In this document: in pieces, positions 21,540 to 32,650 of the stretch
Layout of the letters: the number at the start of each line of letters is the position of its first letter
How positions within the stretch are numbered: the first letter of the stretch is position 1
NCBI GenBank assembly: GCA_029783825.1
Contig: JAREIK010002629.1
Location: 175,400 to 239,399 of the forward strand
Source of the DNA: Sapria himalayana
Lineage: Eukaryota; Streptophyta; Magnoliopsida; Malpighiales; Rafflesiaceae
DNA length: 64,000 bases
Direction: 5' to 3'
Program-made: the position numbers and the translations under genes
The notes under the pieces: generated by a model
Databases searched by the model: none
What the model saw: only the letters and a program-made list of their open reading frames with translations
What the model was told of the DNA's origin: nothing

Positions 21540-23060
21540 GTAATATTGTAGATTGGTGCCCATGACGTCCTACATATGGACTAGTTATGATGATGCATCA
21601 TTTGGATGTCTCACTGCCCACTATATAGATTCTACATGGAAACTAAATAAAAATATTTTAGGATTTTTCTGAGAATCCTCATCCTCATGATGGCCCTGCT
21701 ATATATAAGTCCATTACAATAACTGTTAGGGATTAACATATTCAAAATAAAATATTTATTATTATATTTTAAAATATATCTAATAATGGAATAGCTATTA
21801 ATATGTTTTTAGGACCATTAGAGATTAATCATTAGATGAGATTTTTCTTATTTGATACATGTGTCAAATTATTAACTTGATTGTACAAGAAAAAATTAAG
21901 ACTCTTTTCCACACATTAAAAAAATAAGAAACTGCTAAAATATCACAGGATACCTAGTAAATAATATGATTTTGGTAGTCTATGTTTGTCTGTGGGTTTA
22001 AAGAATAAAAAATTTTAAATAAATGTGAAATACTATTGGAATTATACTTACCTAATATTGGAGTCGCGTGTTGGATACGAATAAGTGATATCCAATTATA
22101 TCAATAATAAAAGTGATGAACTTATTATTAATGATACTGACTATGATACATAAATTTTTTTATGAAATACATAAAGATTTTTCATTACATGATGAGCATG
22201 TGTTTGTCTATGTACACTTGCACTATTTGCAATATACTAAAGTGCATATTCAACATTATTAGCATGTTTAGCAAGTTGAGAGATAACCAAACATTTAGTA
22301 TCTTGTCTATTGAGATGAAAACCAAGTACTTAGAGTACTAGTCCACCATTTCACCTTTTTATTCCCTAGCTGCCAGCATGGATACTAGGATTAAGGTGGA
22401 AAGTGTAGATAATATTTTAACATATTTATATATATATATCCATGTGTATCAACTATGAACACCAACCTAAAGGTTTTATTCATGAAAAATTAATTGAGTT
22501 ATTTACTTATTATGATACAATGTATGGTTGTAGTTATAGTTAGGCTTTGAGTATGGACATGAATACCATATTTGGAAGTGATAACATCTCCATTCAGGTA
22601 GCATGGGAGAAATGACAAGGTGGTCAATTAAATAGGAATGAGCTATCTTAATACTTAGATATAAATTTTTACTTAATCATATCATGTACCATGATGTTTT
22701 ATTATAGTAGAAATCATATGAGTCTATTTATCTCATGTTGTCTAAGATGGCACGAGATCTATTGACTCCTTCAATGTCGAGTATAACAATGAAGTCTACT
22801 TTTTCTACTACAATCAATATTATTTCAGATAAGAGAACAAAAATTGACTATATATTATTGAGGAACTTGAATGCATGAAGGATTGGGAAGATCTGAGGTT
22901 GGGCATCTTGGATAGAGCTAGACCAATAGGGCAAGAGGTGCTGGCAGATGGTGGCTCATGGGACTTAGAGGATATTGAGGACACCGCTAGTGATGTCATC
23001 ATATGCTTACATAATGATTATGATGATTCCCATACAGACATCGATTTACATTGGGATTAA
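21540..23060 (+). pseudogene. hAT (Ac/Tam3-like) transposase relic
   Basis: Cut-and-paste DNA transposase in fragments. Blocks in order: 'WTSYDDASFGCLTAHYID' and 'TWKL' at 21,577-21,640; 'ENPHPHDG' near 21,680; 'CQIINLIVQE' at about 21,863-21,892 (the 'HILNLIVQ' block); 'MDTRIKVESVDN' near 22,380-22,415 (the DPRxK block); 'KLIELFTYYDTMYG' at about 22,487-22,528; a WWK motif turned into two TAG stops at 22,705-22,710; and the dimerisation region 'MARDLLTPSMS', 'STFST', 'DKRTKID' from 22,747. A 1-bp shift near 22,855 leads to 'EELECMKDWED' and an acidic tail ending at the stop at 23,058. About 1.5 kb of a usual 2 kb is visible. The N-terminal BED zinc finger and the 5' end are missing. Confidence 0.88.
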
Positions 23061-23630
23061 TAGTTGTATTTTCGATTTTGTACTTATTTATAAATATTTT
23101 GTTATCTATTATCAATTATTTTCATTTCATACAATATGAGTGTATTATGATTTATGATTGTATTTTTCTTCATATTATTGATGTTTTTATTTTTCCTTTT
23201 TTATTTGGATGATGGATATTTGACCTTTATTTGAATTTTGAAATAAAATATTTATTTCAATTTTTAATTTAAGTGCACTATACTTACAAAGTACAAGTAT
23301 AAATTAAATTATTTATTTAATTTTTTATTGATTTATGGTAGTATTTGTCATATTGGTTGGTGGTGGTAGATGGTGCCTGTGGTATACAGTTGCTACCAAC
23401 AAAATTAGCACGATCTGGCATGACTCAAAATGACCTGACATGAAAAGCATGATTTTGCTCGGACTCATTCTAATCATGTTATAATGGGAAATGCTAGGTA
23501 GATTACAAGTCATGCTGTGATGGGCATGATATGATTAATTTACCAGGCCATGCCCGGCACGGCATGGTAGCCCGACTAGGCCACCCAAAATGGGCGATGC
23601 CGGCATAATATCATCTAATTGACACCTCTA
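23060..23630 (+). mobile_element. hAT 3' non-coding end and terminal inverted repeat
   Basis: AT-rich DNA is followed by a suddenly GC-richer subterminal stretch at 23,520-23,605 (repeated GGCATG/GCCCGGC words) and a terminus AATTGACACCTCTA at 23,617-23,630. On the minus strand this reads TAGAGGTGTCAATT, the usual style of plant hAT ends. Immediately outside, Copia integrase sequence starts. The 8-bp target duplication cannot be tested because the 5' end is not seen. Confidence 0.8.
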
Positions 23631-23639
23631 CCTTAACCT

Positions 23640-24180
23640 ATGCATTGTACTAACTACAAATCATTTTATGAAATTTTTGAAATCACAAGTTTACTTCGCT
23701 TTTAGACTTCATCAAACATACCTAAGTCATCCTAGTAAAATCATCAATAAAAATAACAGACCACCATGATCCATCTAAAGTAGAAAATTTAGATGGGCCC
23801 CAAATATCAGAATGTAAGATCATAAAAGGAACTAGACTTTTATTCAAAGCTAAAAGAAATGAAGCATGATGCCTTTTTGCAAGTTCAAAAACATCATATT
23901 TGAAACTAGAGAAATCAAAATTTACAAATAAAATAGGAAATAATTCTTCATGTAACAAAAAGAAGCATGCCTCGAATGATGATGCCATTATCATATATTA
24001 GATTTATTTTTTTAGAACCCTTAATCTTTAAAGCTTGATGCAACTCATCTGAATTATTAGACACCAAATCTAAGTAATATAGCTTCCCATACCTAACAAA
24101 ACTACCAATCGTTTGCTTTGTACGAATGTCCTTAAATACACAAAATTTAGGCTAAAAAAATGACAACACAAAATAAGGTA
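23640..24180 (-). pseudogene. Copia GAG-pre-integrase and integrase N-terminus
   Basis: The pre-integrase block reads 'CVFKDIRTKQTIG' and 'GKLYYLDL' at about 24,065-24,150, then, after a frameshift, the frame at 23,722-23,994 with 'FDVFELAKRHHASF' (zinc-binding region, a normal Cys replaced by Phe in 'DVCELAK') and 'HSDIWGPSK....SWWSVIFIDDFTR' containing the first catalytic Asp (HSD) and second region 'FIDD'. It continues in other frames as 'VCLMKSKSEVNL' and 'FQKFHKMI' and stops at 23,631 where the hAT end begins. Confidence 0.88.
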
Positions 24181-24184
24181 GTGG

Positions 24185-24466
24185 TTATTTGAGAAGTGAC
24201 AAATGATTATAATTCAAAAAGTGAACAACCAAGATAGAATCTAAAATAAAGATATTTGTGATGGACAAGGATAATTCCCTAATAATCGGGATCGAGGTAC
24301 TATTGATAGTCAAAATGGAATTTTGTGATGAAGATTTAAGAGGTGAAACTTGTCTAAAATCAAATAACATATGATCCATAGCACCGAAATCAATTATCCA
24401 TACCCTATTAAAAACATGTGTATAAATATTTAAAAACTTATTTCCATTACATGTTGCAACTACCAA
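24185..24466 (-). pseudogene. Copia aspartic protease
   Basis: The 93-codon frame contains 'VWIIDFGAMDHMLFD' at about 24,368-24,405. The Copia protease active site is normally D-S-G-A-T-D-H-M; here Ser became Phe and Thr became Met. Downstream 'ILDSILVVHFLNYNHLSL' corresponds to 'L.DVLYVP.L..NLLS', the usual bridge to the pre-integrase region. The active-site change argues against function. Confidence 0.88.
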
Positions 24467-24479
24467 TGTGAGGACTTTT

Positions 24480-25530
24480 TACCACTATCATCCTTTGTCT
24501 TTGTTTCAATAATTGTAGCAACAGAGGCCTTCTTGGAAATCTTCTTCTAGGAATCTCAACTATGATCCCATTATTCTGAATAACTTACAAGTTCATAGTA
24601 GCAACTTTTTGTATGACCAGTTTGAATATAATGAGTACATTTGTATGATGATTTATTGCCACAATTAGTAGTCTTCGGATGCATAGACCTTTTTGGTTTT
24701 GCTTGCATTGAGAATACCAATTTTGATTAGATCAGTTTGGAGTAACCATGGCTAAAGCATCAGAATTTTCTAATTGTCTGTTCATCACCCCGCTTCAAAC
24801 ATATTTGTGGTAATTAGGGCATAACACTCTTCTAATTCAAGAAAAGAATCTCGCCTCAAGATTTCATAATGCACTTGCTCAAAACCACCCTCTAATCCAA
24901 TGAGAAAGATATGCACCGTTTATTGCTAAAGCAATTTTTGATATGATTTAATATCTATTTCATCCACCATTTTCACCTTATCATGATGATACAACTAACT
25001 GATAATTTCAGTCACTTCTCCAAAATATATAAAGAGTGGTCTGTCATTTTGTTTGGATGAGAAAGCCCACTAGTTCAATGTAAAAACCTATAATTTATAC
25101 TCTCCATCATAAAAGGCTTTAGACAAAGCTTTCTAAATATCTCATGTTGTAGGTAATAAAATGTATTGCTTCATAATCTATGGGCCCATAGACATCAACA
25201 ATCATCTTTTGACATTCTAATTGTCTGGATACCACTTTTAGTCATCATTTTTTCTCCATAGGTGACGATGATGTGCCAAGAATGAAGAAGAGTTTTTGCA
25301 TTGAATTTGCATCTCTAACATGCTCATTGAATGATGAATCTCTAACAAGCTCATTGAATGATAAATTTCTAACATTTGATACCATAGATCATAGTCTCAT
25401 TCAATGCATTTCTTGCATTGTATAAAAATGTTTATGTTGAATAATGATGGGGGTGGATTTGGTAATAATTGTTTAAGAATATAACTTGCTCATTGTTTAA
25501 TGATTCAAAGAAGAATGATTTAGGGTTTCA
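24480..25530 (-). pseudogene. Copia gag (UBN2-type) with decayed zinc knuckle
   Basis: The zinc-knuckle region reads 'KCTHYIQTGHTKSCYYE' at about 24,590-24,645; the second Cys of CX2C is Tyr and the last Cys has slipped by one residue. Upstream, 'VHIFLIGLEGGFEQVHYEILRRD' with 'LELEECYALI' (about 24,820-24,920, read across frames) is the conserved Copia gag core (FL.GL...F..VR..IL...P...L...Y..). The region 24,930-25,500 contains further helices of gag. Frameshifts and stops are frequent. Confidence 0.82.
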
Positions 25531-25533
25531 TCC

Positions 25534-25544
25534 CTTTGATACCA
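25534..25544 (-). other. Copia primer-binding site
   Basis: The minus strand reads TGGTATCAAAG, one base off the initiator tRNA-Met complement, three bases from the LTR end TTTTACA. Confidence 0.88.
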
Positions 25545-25547
25545 ACT

Positions 25548-25690
25548 TGTAAAATAAAGAAGAATATTTTTATTCATAATCATTCTATATCTTTATATGT
25601 ACATAATTATAGAGACAGTAGAGATCCTCCGTCAAGTTATTCCTATAATTAAGTTATTTGCCTAACAAAGAAATATCTCTAAACTAGTAA
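25548..25690 (-). repeat. Copia 5' LTR, partial
   Basis: The LTR inner end TGTAAAATAAAG (plus strand) lies at 25,548. LTR-like DNA with a reversed TATA-like region continues for about 140 bp until the (AAT)n tract; the outer end is not identifiable, so the LTR is truncated or merges with simple repeats. Confidence 0.65.
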
Positions 25691-25697
25691 AGAATAC

Positions 25698-25730
<33 letters not shown>
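25698..25730. repeat. (AAT)n microsatellite
   Basis: About eleven perfect AAT units. Confidence 0.95.
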
Positions 25731-25733
<3 letters not shown>

Positions 25734-25895
25734 TATAATAGTAATAGAAAATGATTACAATATAAAATCTTTGACTATTAATAAAATAAATCAATAATAT
25801 AAATATAAGCATATATAAATATATAAACATATAATATAAACACAAGTATATATAAATACATAAACATCTATATATATTTATTTATTTATTATTTA
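25731..25895. repeat. Degenerate AT-rich 'ATATAAACATATA' repeats
   Basis: Short loosely repeated words (atataaacat, acacaagtatata) lead into TTTA repeats and then the 8-bp array. Confidence 0.7.
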
Positions 25896-26776
25896 TTTAT
25901 ATATTTATATATTTATATATTTATATATTTATATATTTATATATTTATATATTTATATATTTATATATTATATATTTATATATTTATATATTTATATTAT
26001 ATTTATATATTTATATATTTATATATTTATATATTTATATATTTATATATTTATATATTTATATATTTATATATTTATATATTTATATATTTATATATTT
26101 ATATATTTATATATTTATATATTTATATATTTATATATTTATATATTTATATATTTATATATTTATATATTTATATATTTATATATTTATATATTTATAT
26201 ATTTATATATTTATATATTTATATATTTATATATTTATATATTTATATATTTATATATTTATATATTTATATATTTATATATTTATATATTTATATATTT
26301 ATATATTTATATATTTATATATTTATATATTTATATATTTATATATTTATATATTTATATATTTATATATTTATATATTTATATATTTATATATTTATAT
26401 ATTTATATATTTATATATTTATATATTTATATATTTATATATTATATATTTATATATTATATATTTATATATTTATATATTTATATATTTATATATTTAT
26501 ATATTTATATATTTATATATTTATATATTTATATATTTATATATTTATATATTTATATATTTATATATTTATATATTTATATATTTATATATTTATATAT
26601 TTATATATTTATATATTTATATATTTATATATTTATATATTTATATATTTATATTATATATTTATATATTTATATATTTATATATTATATATTATATATT
26701 TATATATTTATATATTTATATATTTATATATTTATATATTTATATATGTATATATTTATATATTTATATATTTATA
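25896..26776. repeat. (TTATATAT)n 8-bp tandem array, ~110 units
   Basis: About 880 bp of near-perfect TTATATAT units, broken by a few 7-bp or shorter variants (for example near 25,964, 25,994, 26,443-26,460, 26,652 and 26,684-26,696). One G-containing unit (ATGTATAT) lies near 26,748. Homogeneity is very high compared with the decayed elements around it. Assembly length may be unreliable. Confidence 0.95.
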
Positions 26777-26788
26777 TAATATATATAA

Positions 26789-26806
26789 ACACACACACAC
26801 ACACAC

Positions 26807-26840
<34 letters not shown>
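26789..26840. repeat. (AC)n-ATAT-(GT)n perfect palindrome
   Basis: Nineteen bases of alternating AC, a TATAT centre, then 29 bases of alternating GT, so the two halves can pair fully. The tract is both alternating purine-pyrimidine (Z-DNA prone) and palindromic. Confidence 0.95.
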
Positions 26841-26865
26841 CTATATGTGTATCACAAAAAAGAAA

Positions 26866-27190
26866 TACGCGAATTAGAAACGACCAAATCCATTTCTAAT
26901 TCTGTCACAATCTAGAATTAGCGACCAAATTAGAAATAGAATTATTCTATTTCAAAAAGGCACCTTTCAAAATTTTAGAAATAGAATATGTGCGGACATT
27001 TTTAATTAGTGTGACAAAATATTTCCATTTCTAAATATAGTGATGAAATTTGATTCTTCATTTCCATTTGTAATTAAATACTATAATATAGATGGAATAG
27101 AAATGCAATTTTTGTTTCTAAATAAGCTTAGGAATTGAAATGCCATTTTTTGTTTCTAATTTTAGCAATAGGAACATATTTCATTTGTTA
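26866..27190 (-). repeat. CACTA C 3' subterminal repeats
   Basis: Seven or so copies, in both orientations, of GAAATRG/CCATTTCTAA-type words (for example 'ccatttctaattctg', 'gaaatagaattattctatttc', 'gaaatgccattttttgtttctaa'). Clustered short motifs in both orientations near an end are typical of En/Spm TNPA-binding regions. Confidence 0.65.
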
Positions 27191-27328
27191 TAATCTTTGT
27201 ATACTACATTTACAAATGCATACAAAAACTATATACTTAGTAATCTAGTTTTTTTGCACATATATCATCCAATAACATTCACATATGATCTACTAAAATA
27301 TCTAACATCCAATAATAAACATCAAAGT

Positions 27329-28390
27329 TCAACCATCCCCATTGGACATATATAATACACAATGATGTTCCTTACATAAACACCATAAACAATATAACAA
27401 ACAACTATGACTCATTGTCGATATGAGTATTCTTTCTAGAGATCTAGATGGATCTTCTTCAGAATGTTGAAAAAGAGATAAAGCATCTACCAACTTGCAC
27501 ATAATTTGTTCCTTCTTCAAAATCTTCTGTTGCATTTCATCCTCTATTTTTAGTTTTTTTTTTGTTTTCTTTTTTTCATCTCTGTAATTTGCTTTTTCAT
27601 CTCTTCATCATTGTGTTGTATCTCCTCTTTTTTTCTTTACAAATTATCTTAAATTTTTTGCATCTCCTCTCATAACCACTCATCAAAGAAATAATTGTAA
27701 CTGGAATATGAAAATGAAGAGCTCCAAATAGATTTTAGAAGAAATGTAGATGCACGGGTACAAAGACCATATACTAACCATTTTTTCAGCTCCACTCCAA
27801 TGGCCTAAAGGTTAATATGCACAACATCAATCTCTAATGGCTCTGTAGAATGATTTGTCAATTGAGAAGTAATGAAAACCATATTCTCCAAAGCTACCTA
27901 GAATTATACAATACAATATAATTTTTCAGTACTATATTCAATAAAATTAAAACTAGTGCATCAAACCATCAACAGCCTAATAAATATTAATATAAAAATG
28001 AAGGAGTAGCATTCTGAAAATAAATAATATTAATCAATGATGTACATAAAATATTATCATTAATGTGGTATCAATTGTGTTCATAGAGTTTAATCAAAAT
28101 AAATTAGGAATGACACTATTACCAAATCTAAAAAAAATTGGTGAGTTGTTTGGGAACCACCAATATGTTTGAAAGGTCAGAATCCTTCGCCTACTTTCTC
28201 TAATCGATGATTTTGTGACATCATTTGAGATAAGATCTTGAACTCTTCACTATTATAGTATTATCACCATTTTATCCAAATATCTAGAGGAATACTATTA
28301 ACTTTGTTTCTTTGGCATACTTTTTATTTATTTTCCAAGCTTGTCATTATATCTGACATTAATTACATATTTCCATGTATCATTCACAGA
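27329..28390 (-). pseudogene. CACTA C TNPA-like (Ptta/En/Spm) gene remnant
   Basis: On the minus strand: 'WKYVINVRYNDKL' near 28,340-28,380; 'FKHIGGSQTTHQ' at about 28,145-28,175, matching the KHTGGS..F..H hallmark of plant Ptta/En/Spm proteins; then after an apparent intron 'GVELKKWLVYGLCTRAST' near 27,745-27,800, like the 'GRIYGLGSEA' block; then a coiled coil with 'EEMQKI', 'EEIQHNDEEMKKQITEMKK' at about 27,570-27,680. The frame at 27,329-27,535 is the C-terminal tail with a frameshift. Role in intact elements: binding subterminal repeats to help transposition. Confidence 0.72.
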
Positions 28391-28519
28391 GATCAACAAA
28401 GTATTATTCCATTTTTATTTTTTATGCAAAAAAAAAGAAAATCCCATTATGATGAATTTTTTTAATAGTTTTTAATAATAAAACAATTTGACATTTTACT
28501 GCATGTATAAAATTGGACT

Positions 28520-28760
28520 TCAAATTCTTCTTAATAATATTCTTTCATATTTGATAGCACATTGCTCTACTTTATACCCTCCACAACTAGATTCTCCTTT
28601 AAAATCTTTATGACATTTACGGTTATTACAAGTGTATCTTATTTTCGTTTTATCGATTAATTGAGTGCTTTTCAACAAACTAACAAACTTCTTAATCCTC
28701 ACTATAAACTCATCATTCAAAAACTCATCTCTTAATCTGACATACATCCATTCTCAATCA
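28520..28760 (-). pseudogene. CACTA C Transpos_assoc domain fragment
   Basis: The 75-codon frame starts 'MYVRLRDEFLNDEFIVRIKK', continues 'FVSLL', and has 'KIRYTCNNRKCHKDF'. The N-terminal Transpos_assoc domain of CACTA TNP2-type transposases reads W-M-Y-.R......EF..G...F...A.......KI.CPC..C.N, so the fit is good; the CPC Cys is Tyr-Thr-Cys here. A Trp codon directly precedes the Met (GAATGGATG), preceded by a stop, so the true start is lost. The inverted-repeat boundary at 28,763 lies within six codons of the ATG. Confidence 0.82.
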
Positions 28761-29721
28761 GTTCATATAATATTTTTAATTCTTGTTTTGTATAATACTA
28801 ACGTATTTTTAATAATAATAAAATATATGATGATTTATTTGTACTAAGGTTTAGAAACTTATTTATGACATTGCATAAATATCATAAATTAGTTGTAGTC
28901 ACACCCTTTTGTTTGTATTTTTAATTTTTTTTTTCATTTTAATCAATGATGAATGGGGGTGCTTGCTCGCTCATCAAAGAGGTGCCATGCGTTCCTCTTG
29001 TTAAAAATAGAAGTTTCCCAAATTTTTAAATTTTGTTTTTTTTTTTTTTTTGAATTTTAGGATGTGATAAATTTATCATACTTTCATGGTCCATTCTGCT
29101 CCACACAAGCAAGATAAAAAGAAAATCAAAAATATAAATAACTATAATTTAAAATATTAATGCTTAAAATAACAATTATATATTATCATTTTAAAATTAA
29201 AATAACCAAACATAAATATAACTAAATGAAACTTGGTCAGCCCAACATGGGCAAACCCAACGAAAATTATCTTATGTTTGATATCTGTAATATTTGTCAA
29301 ATGAATGAACATGCATAACAAAAATCAATGATATCTAAGGATGAGTTGAAAATAATGGTGCATTTAATTAAATTGATGGGGGTTGCATCAAACTCTTAGA
29401 TATTTTGCAAAATTATGAAGTTGTATTTTTCTCATAAAAAAATGAAATATTTTAGATTTATCTATTAAGAAAAAAGTAATCAAAATTAAGCAATAAATCA
29501 CATAAAATCAAAAAATAATAAAACATGCTAAAGTCCTAAATCAAATTTGCTTTTAGCATAAAATCAAAAAATAAATATCCCATAAAAGTATTGCTCTCAT
29601 AAACTTGTATGGACATGGAATTAAGGAGAATGTTTACTTTTCTAAGATTTAGTCGGGAGACACTCACAAACCTATCTTGTCAAGAAACATTTAAAGTATA
29701 TCGGATTAAATTAATCAAAAA

Positions 29722-29724
<3 letters not shown>

Positions 29725-29767
<43 letters not shown>
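29725..29767. repeat. (TA)n microsatellite followed by G-run
   Basis: About 21 TA units, then GGGGGGAGGG. The right-arm partner at 34,180-34,207 has a shorter run (about 8 units). Confidence 0.95.
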
Positions 29768-29769
<2 letters not shown>

Positions 29770-30004
29770 GGGGGAGGGATAGAGAAAGAGAATACCATTC
29801 ACATATATAATACTAAATGAAGAGTGGAAAACTCACTCAATTACAAAGATTATAATAAATAGAAGAGTAGCCCCCCATATGGTTTAATTCCAATGTCGAC
29901 TCACTATTATGACTCATATGACTTTCATTTTTTGAGAGTGAGGGAGACAATTGATCATCTACAACTTAGATGTTTGAGCTAAAATTTGTAGTTGGCTACC
30001 AATA

Positions 30005-30190
30005 CTAAATTTTAGTAGATAGATAAAGAGAATATCCAGTAAACAAATATCTAACTAGTAGACAACATTTAATATGTTGCAGCCCACTTGCATGTAAATA
30101 ATATTCATATGAGTTGACACGAGTCATACCCTCAAAAATTATAAGAATTGATTCATCATATATAAAGATTTGTTGCCACAATCCTACCAT
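30005..30190 (-). CDS. Unknown small frame, left-arm copy
   Basis: A 61-codon frame whose last 35 or so residues ('EYYLHASGLQHIKC' and 'LLVRYLFTGYSLYLSTKI', then stop) are also encoded in the right arm at about 33,855-33,949, with the same stop. It lies upstream of, and in the same direction as, the Transpos_assoc fragment, so it may be an upstream exon or accessory gene of this CACTA family. I do not recognise the sequence. The left copy may be only a relic; conservation between the arms may simply reflect recent duplication. Confidence 0.3.
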   Translation of the reverse strand: MVGLWQQIFIYDESILIIFEGMTRVNSYEYYLHASGLQHIKCCLLVRYLFTGYSLYLSTKI

Positions 30191-30991
30191 AAACTACTCC
30201 TCGGTGAAGCAAATGGCTCGACTAGTGGAGGCATCCATTTTTTTCTTCTTCCTCATATTAAGTAAGATGCAATGCAGATTACATCGAATGCAAGAGTTAA
30301 TCAAGAGTCTAGATGGATACCATGTATTATATGAAAAAAAAAAAAAATTCTAACCATTATCATTGACTAAAAGTATCTTAAATCGTAGATATGAAAAGGG
30401 AAGAATCAACCGTGTGAATGATCACCAATTATAAGCCTCGATGCAACATTCAAAATCATGAAAAAATATATATATAAAAGAAGTCCTTGTGCGGGCTATC
30501 AAGCTGCAAAAGAAAAATGAAGAATCTCCTAGCTCATAAGATAAACATGGAGATAAGCGAGTTAATTCAAACATGGAGAAGTCCTTGTTCTGACTGACTC
30601 AATTGCAATGAATTTTCTCGAAGCTACAAAAGGAAGTAAATAAATGATCGTCACTTCTAGATTATTGAGTGAGTAGAAGATAGGAGATAATAATATTGTA
30701 TGCTTATATTAATTTTTCCTAGGAAACCATGCTCATGTGACGAGTAGAATGAGTAAGCAAATTAGCACAATCTTGGTAGGGTATGGCCAAGTGTGGGTGA
30801 GTATGTCAAGTATGAATAAATATATCAGTCCGAGTGAAAATTGGTTTTGGAATTGAGTAATAAAACATATATTTTTGTTAAATGGGATAAAGTTATGTGT
30901 GATTTGAAATATAAAAAATATATATATGTTATTATATACTCACACACACATATCTAAACATATATATGTTTTAATATATATATATACACAC

Positions 30992-31020
<29 letters not shown>

Positions 31021-31024
<4 letters not shown>

Positions 31025-31234
31025 GTCCAATTCCATTTCTAAAGTTAGAAACAGTTTAAAAACAAAAAAGAAATATTGCTACAAAATTTATTAATGAAAT
31101 AATAATCTGTCTGTGAGAATTCATTCAAACTAAATGAAAATAGAAATAAAAATGGAAAGAGACAGAATTTGTCCATAGACACATATGATTGTTAAAATAT
31201 ATAGATGATAAAATAAGATATTTATGTTATAGTG
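31021..31234 (-). repeat. CACTA C 5' subterminal region and terminus
   Basis: Contains 'ccatttctaaagttagaaac', 'aaaaaagaaatattg' and 'aatagaaataaaaatgg', similar to the words at 26,866-27,180. It ends TTATAGTG at 31,227-31,234, i.e. CACTATAA outward. It lies in the loop of the inverted duplication, just inside the left arm. Confidence 0.5.
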
Positions 31235-32650
31235 CATTCACGCATTATTCCAACATTACCGCTATTTCATGACAATTAGAAGAATGTCGATCTAGTCGCT
31301 ATTTCAAAAATGTAGCCTTATCATCACGTGAATCAGTCAAATCATCAAAACCATAAATAGTTTTTTTTTAAAAAATTGATCTCTGCTTTTTATTTTAAAG
31401 TTTGAGATGTAATAAATAATTTTAGCATTTTTCATTACATTCATTCTCTTGCCCACTGGCAAAAAATTTGAGCTTGTATATAATTATAATTGTTTCACAA
31501 ATATTAATTTTGATAAATTTATTTAAATATACTTAACTTTGGTGAGTGTTAATCAACTAAAGTCAATAAATATTAACACTCAACTCCTTTAGCATGTATG
31601 ACGAAAATTGACATTTGAAATTTTTGTAACCAAAAATACAAATATCATGACTATTGCACAAATTAATGACAAGATTGATTAATTAGATGGATCAAAGATA
31701 TTTTCTAAGATTGATTTGCACAATCAGAGCAAAATAAAGTGGATAAATAACGGTATCATAAGCATCTATGGGTTGTATAAATGGTGTTGGCAATGTGATT
31801 CAAATTATTCAAAGCTCAATGTGCAAGTGTTGAAAGTGGTAGAAACTTTTAAACGTAGAGTTTTATTTTGATATTCTTAATTCCAAAATGAAAATGTGAC
31901 TTGTTTGCTGTCATTAAAAACGAATACTGACGAAACACTAAGTTTCACGTAGCTTTCTATGATTTTTGAAGGGAAAGAGGGAATTACAGATTTCAACAAA
32001 TAACAGTGTTTAGTCAAAGGCAAGACAGATGAAAAGGTAATTATTTAAAGTTGTCATATACATTGACTTTTTTGATAAATCATCAATACGAAAAGAGTGA
32101 CAATGTAAAAGGATGGGCAACTTTTTTATATGATGCTTTTTAAAATTGAAATTTTAGCTATTTAGTTTAAAAGCTGCTCTAAGCAAGTAAAAATATGTTA
32201 AAATAAAATGTCTTATTTAATGCTATGAGACATACTAAATAGAAAATTCAGTTATAAAAAGTGAGGGTTTTACACAAATAAAATTAATTAAATACAAGAA
32301 CACTAATGAAAGAAAAAAAATGGAAGAATTTGATTATAATAGAAGGTCACAAGAGATCTCATATCTAAATTTCGTCAGATTTTACCAAAATCAGAAATTA
32401 CAGAGGTTCCTAAAAAAATATACATAAAACATATGGCCGCCAATGTCCCTTCCACGGTGAATTATATAATCAATGAACTTATTTGAGCACTACATTGTTA
32501 ACGATGAGAACTACCAATAAAATAAATTGGAGTTCATAACTAAATAAAAATAATTTTTTAAAATTCACCAAAACTTATAATATTTGCATTTTGTTTTTCA
32601 AATTTTAAACCAATGCTTCAAATAAAAACATAATTTCATTTTTTTAAGGG
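31235..32650. other. Spacer between the inverted arms; no gene recognised
   Basis: AT-rich unique-looking DNA. A small inverted repeat, GAGTGTTAAT at 31,545-31,554 with ATTAACACTC at 31,573-31,582, is the only structure I see. No protein motif was found on either strand. Confidence 0.5.

Larger units (their letters stand above)
23631..25547 (-). mobile_element. Ty1/Copia retrotransposon 5' half, truncated by hAT
   Basis: Minus-strand Copia element. From right to left: PBS at 25,534-25,544, gag, protease, and the N-terminal part of integrase, ending abruptly at the hAT terminus. Reverse transcriptase and RNase H are absent from the window. Gene order (protease and integrase before RT) identifies Copia; wording of the integrase block suggests the Ale/Retrofit type, which is inference. 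Multiple frameshifts. Confidence 0.88.
28763..31020. repeat. Left arm of large inverted duplication
   Basis: This arm pairs with about 32,655-35,163. Anchors (left versus reversed right): 28,763 'catataatatttttaattcttg' with 35,163; 'tttagtcgggagacac' at 29,649 with 'gtgtctcccgactaaa' at 34,270; 'gggggggaggg' at 29,768 with 34,180; 'caagtgggatgcaaca'-type text at 30,075 with 33,865; 'cctaggaaaccatgctcatgtgac' near 30,720 with 33,100; and mixed TA/CA microsatellites at the inner edge. The arms differ by substitutions and by an indel of about 130 bp near 33,620-33,750 that is absent from the left arm. Confidence 0.92.
26852..31234 (-). mobile_element. CACTA (En/Spm) element C, internally deleted
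   Basis: The limits are inferred from two subterminal regions that share GAAAT/TTTCTAA words (26,866-27,180 and 31,021-31,190) and lie either side of minus-strand CACTA coding remnants. The right terminus reads CACTATAACATAAATATC on the minus strand at 31,234. The left end near 26,855 is CACAAAAAAGAAATACG, a decayed CACTA-like end. About 4.4 kb in total. The transposase catalytic region is missing. Its right part is the left arm of the inverted duplication described below. Confidence 0.55.
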
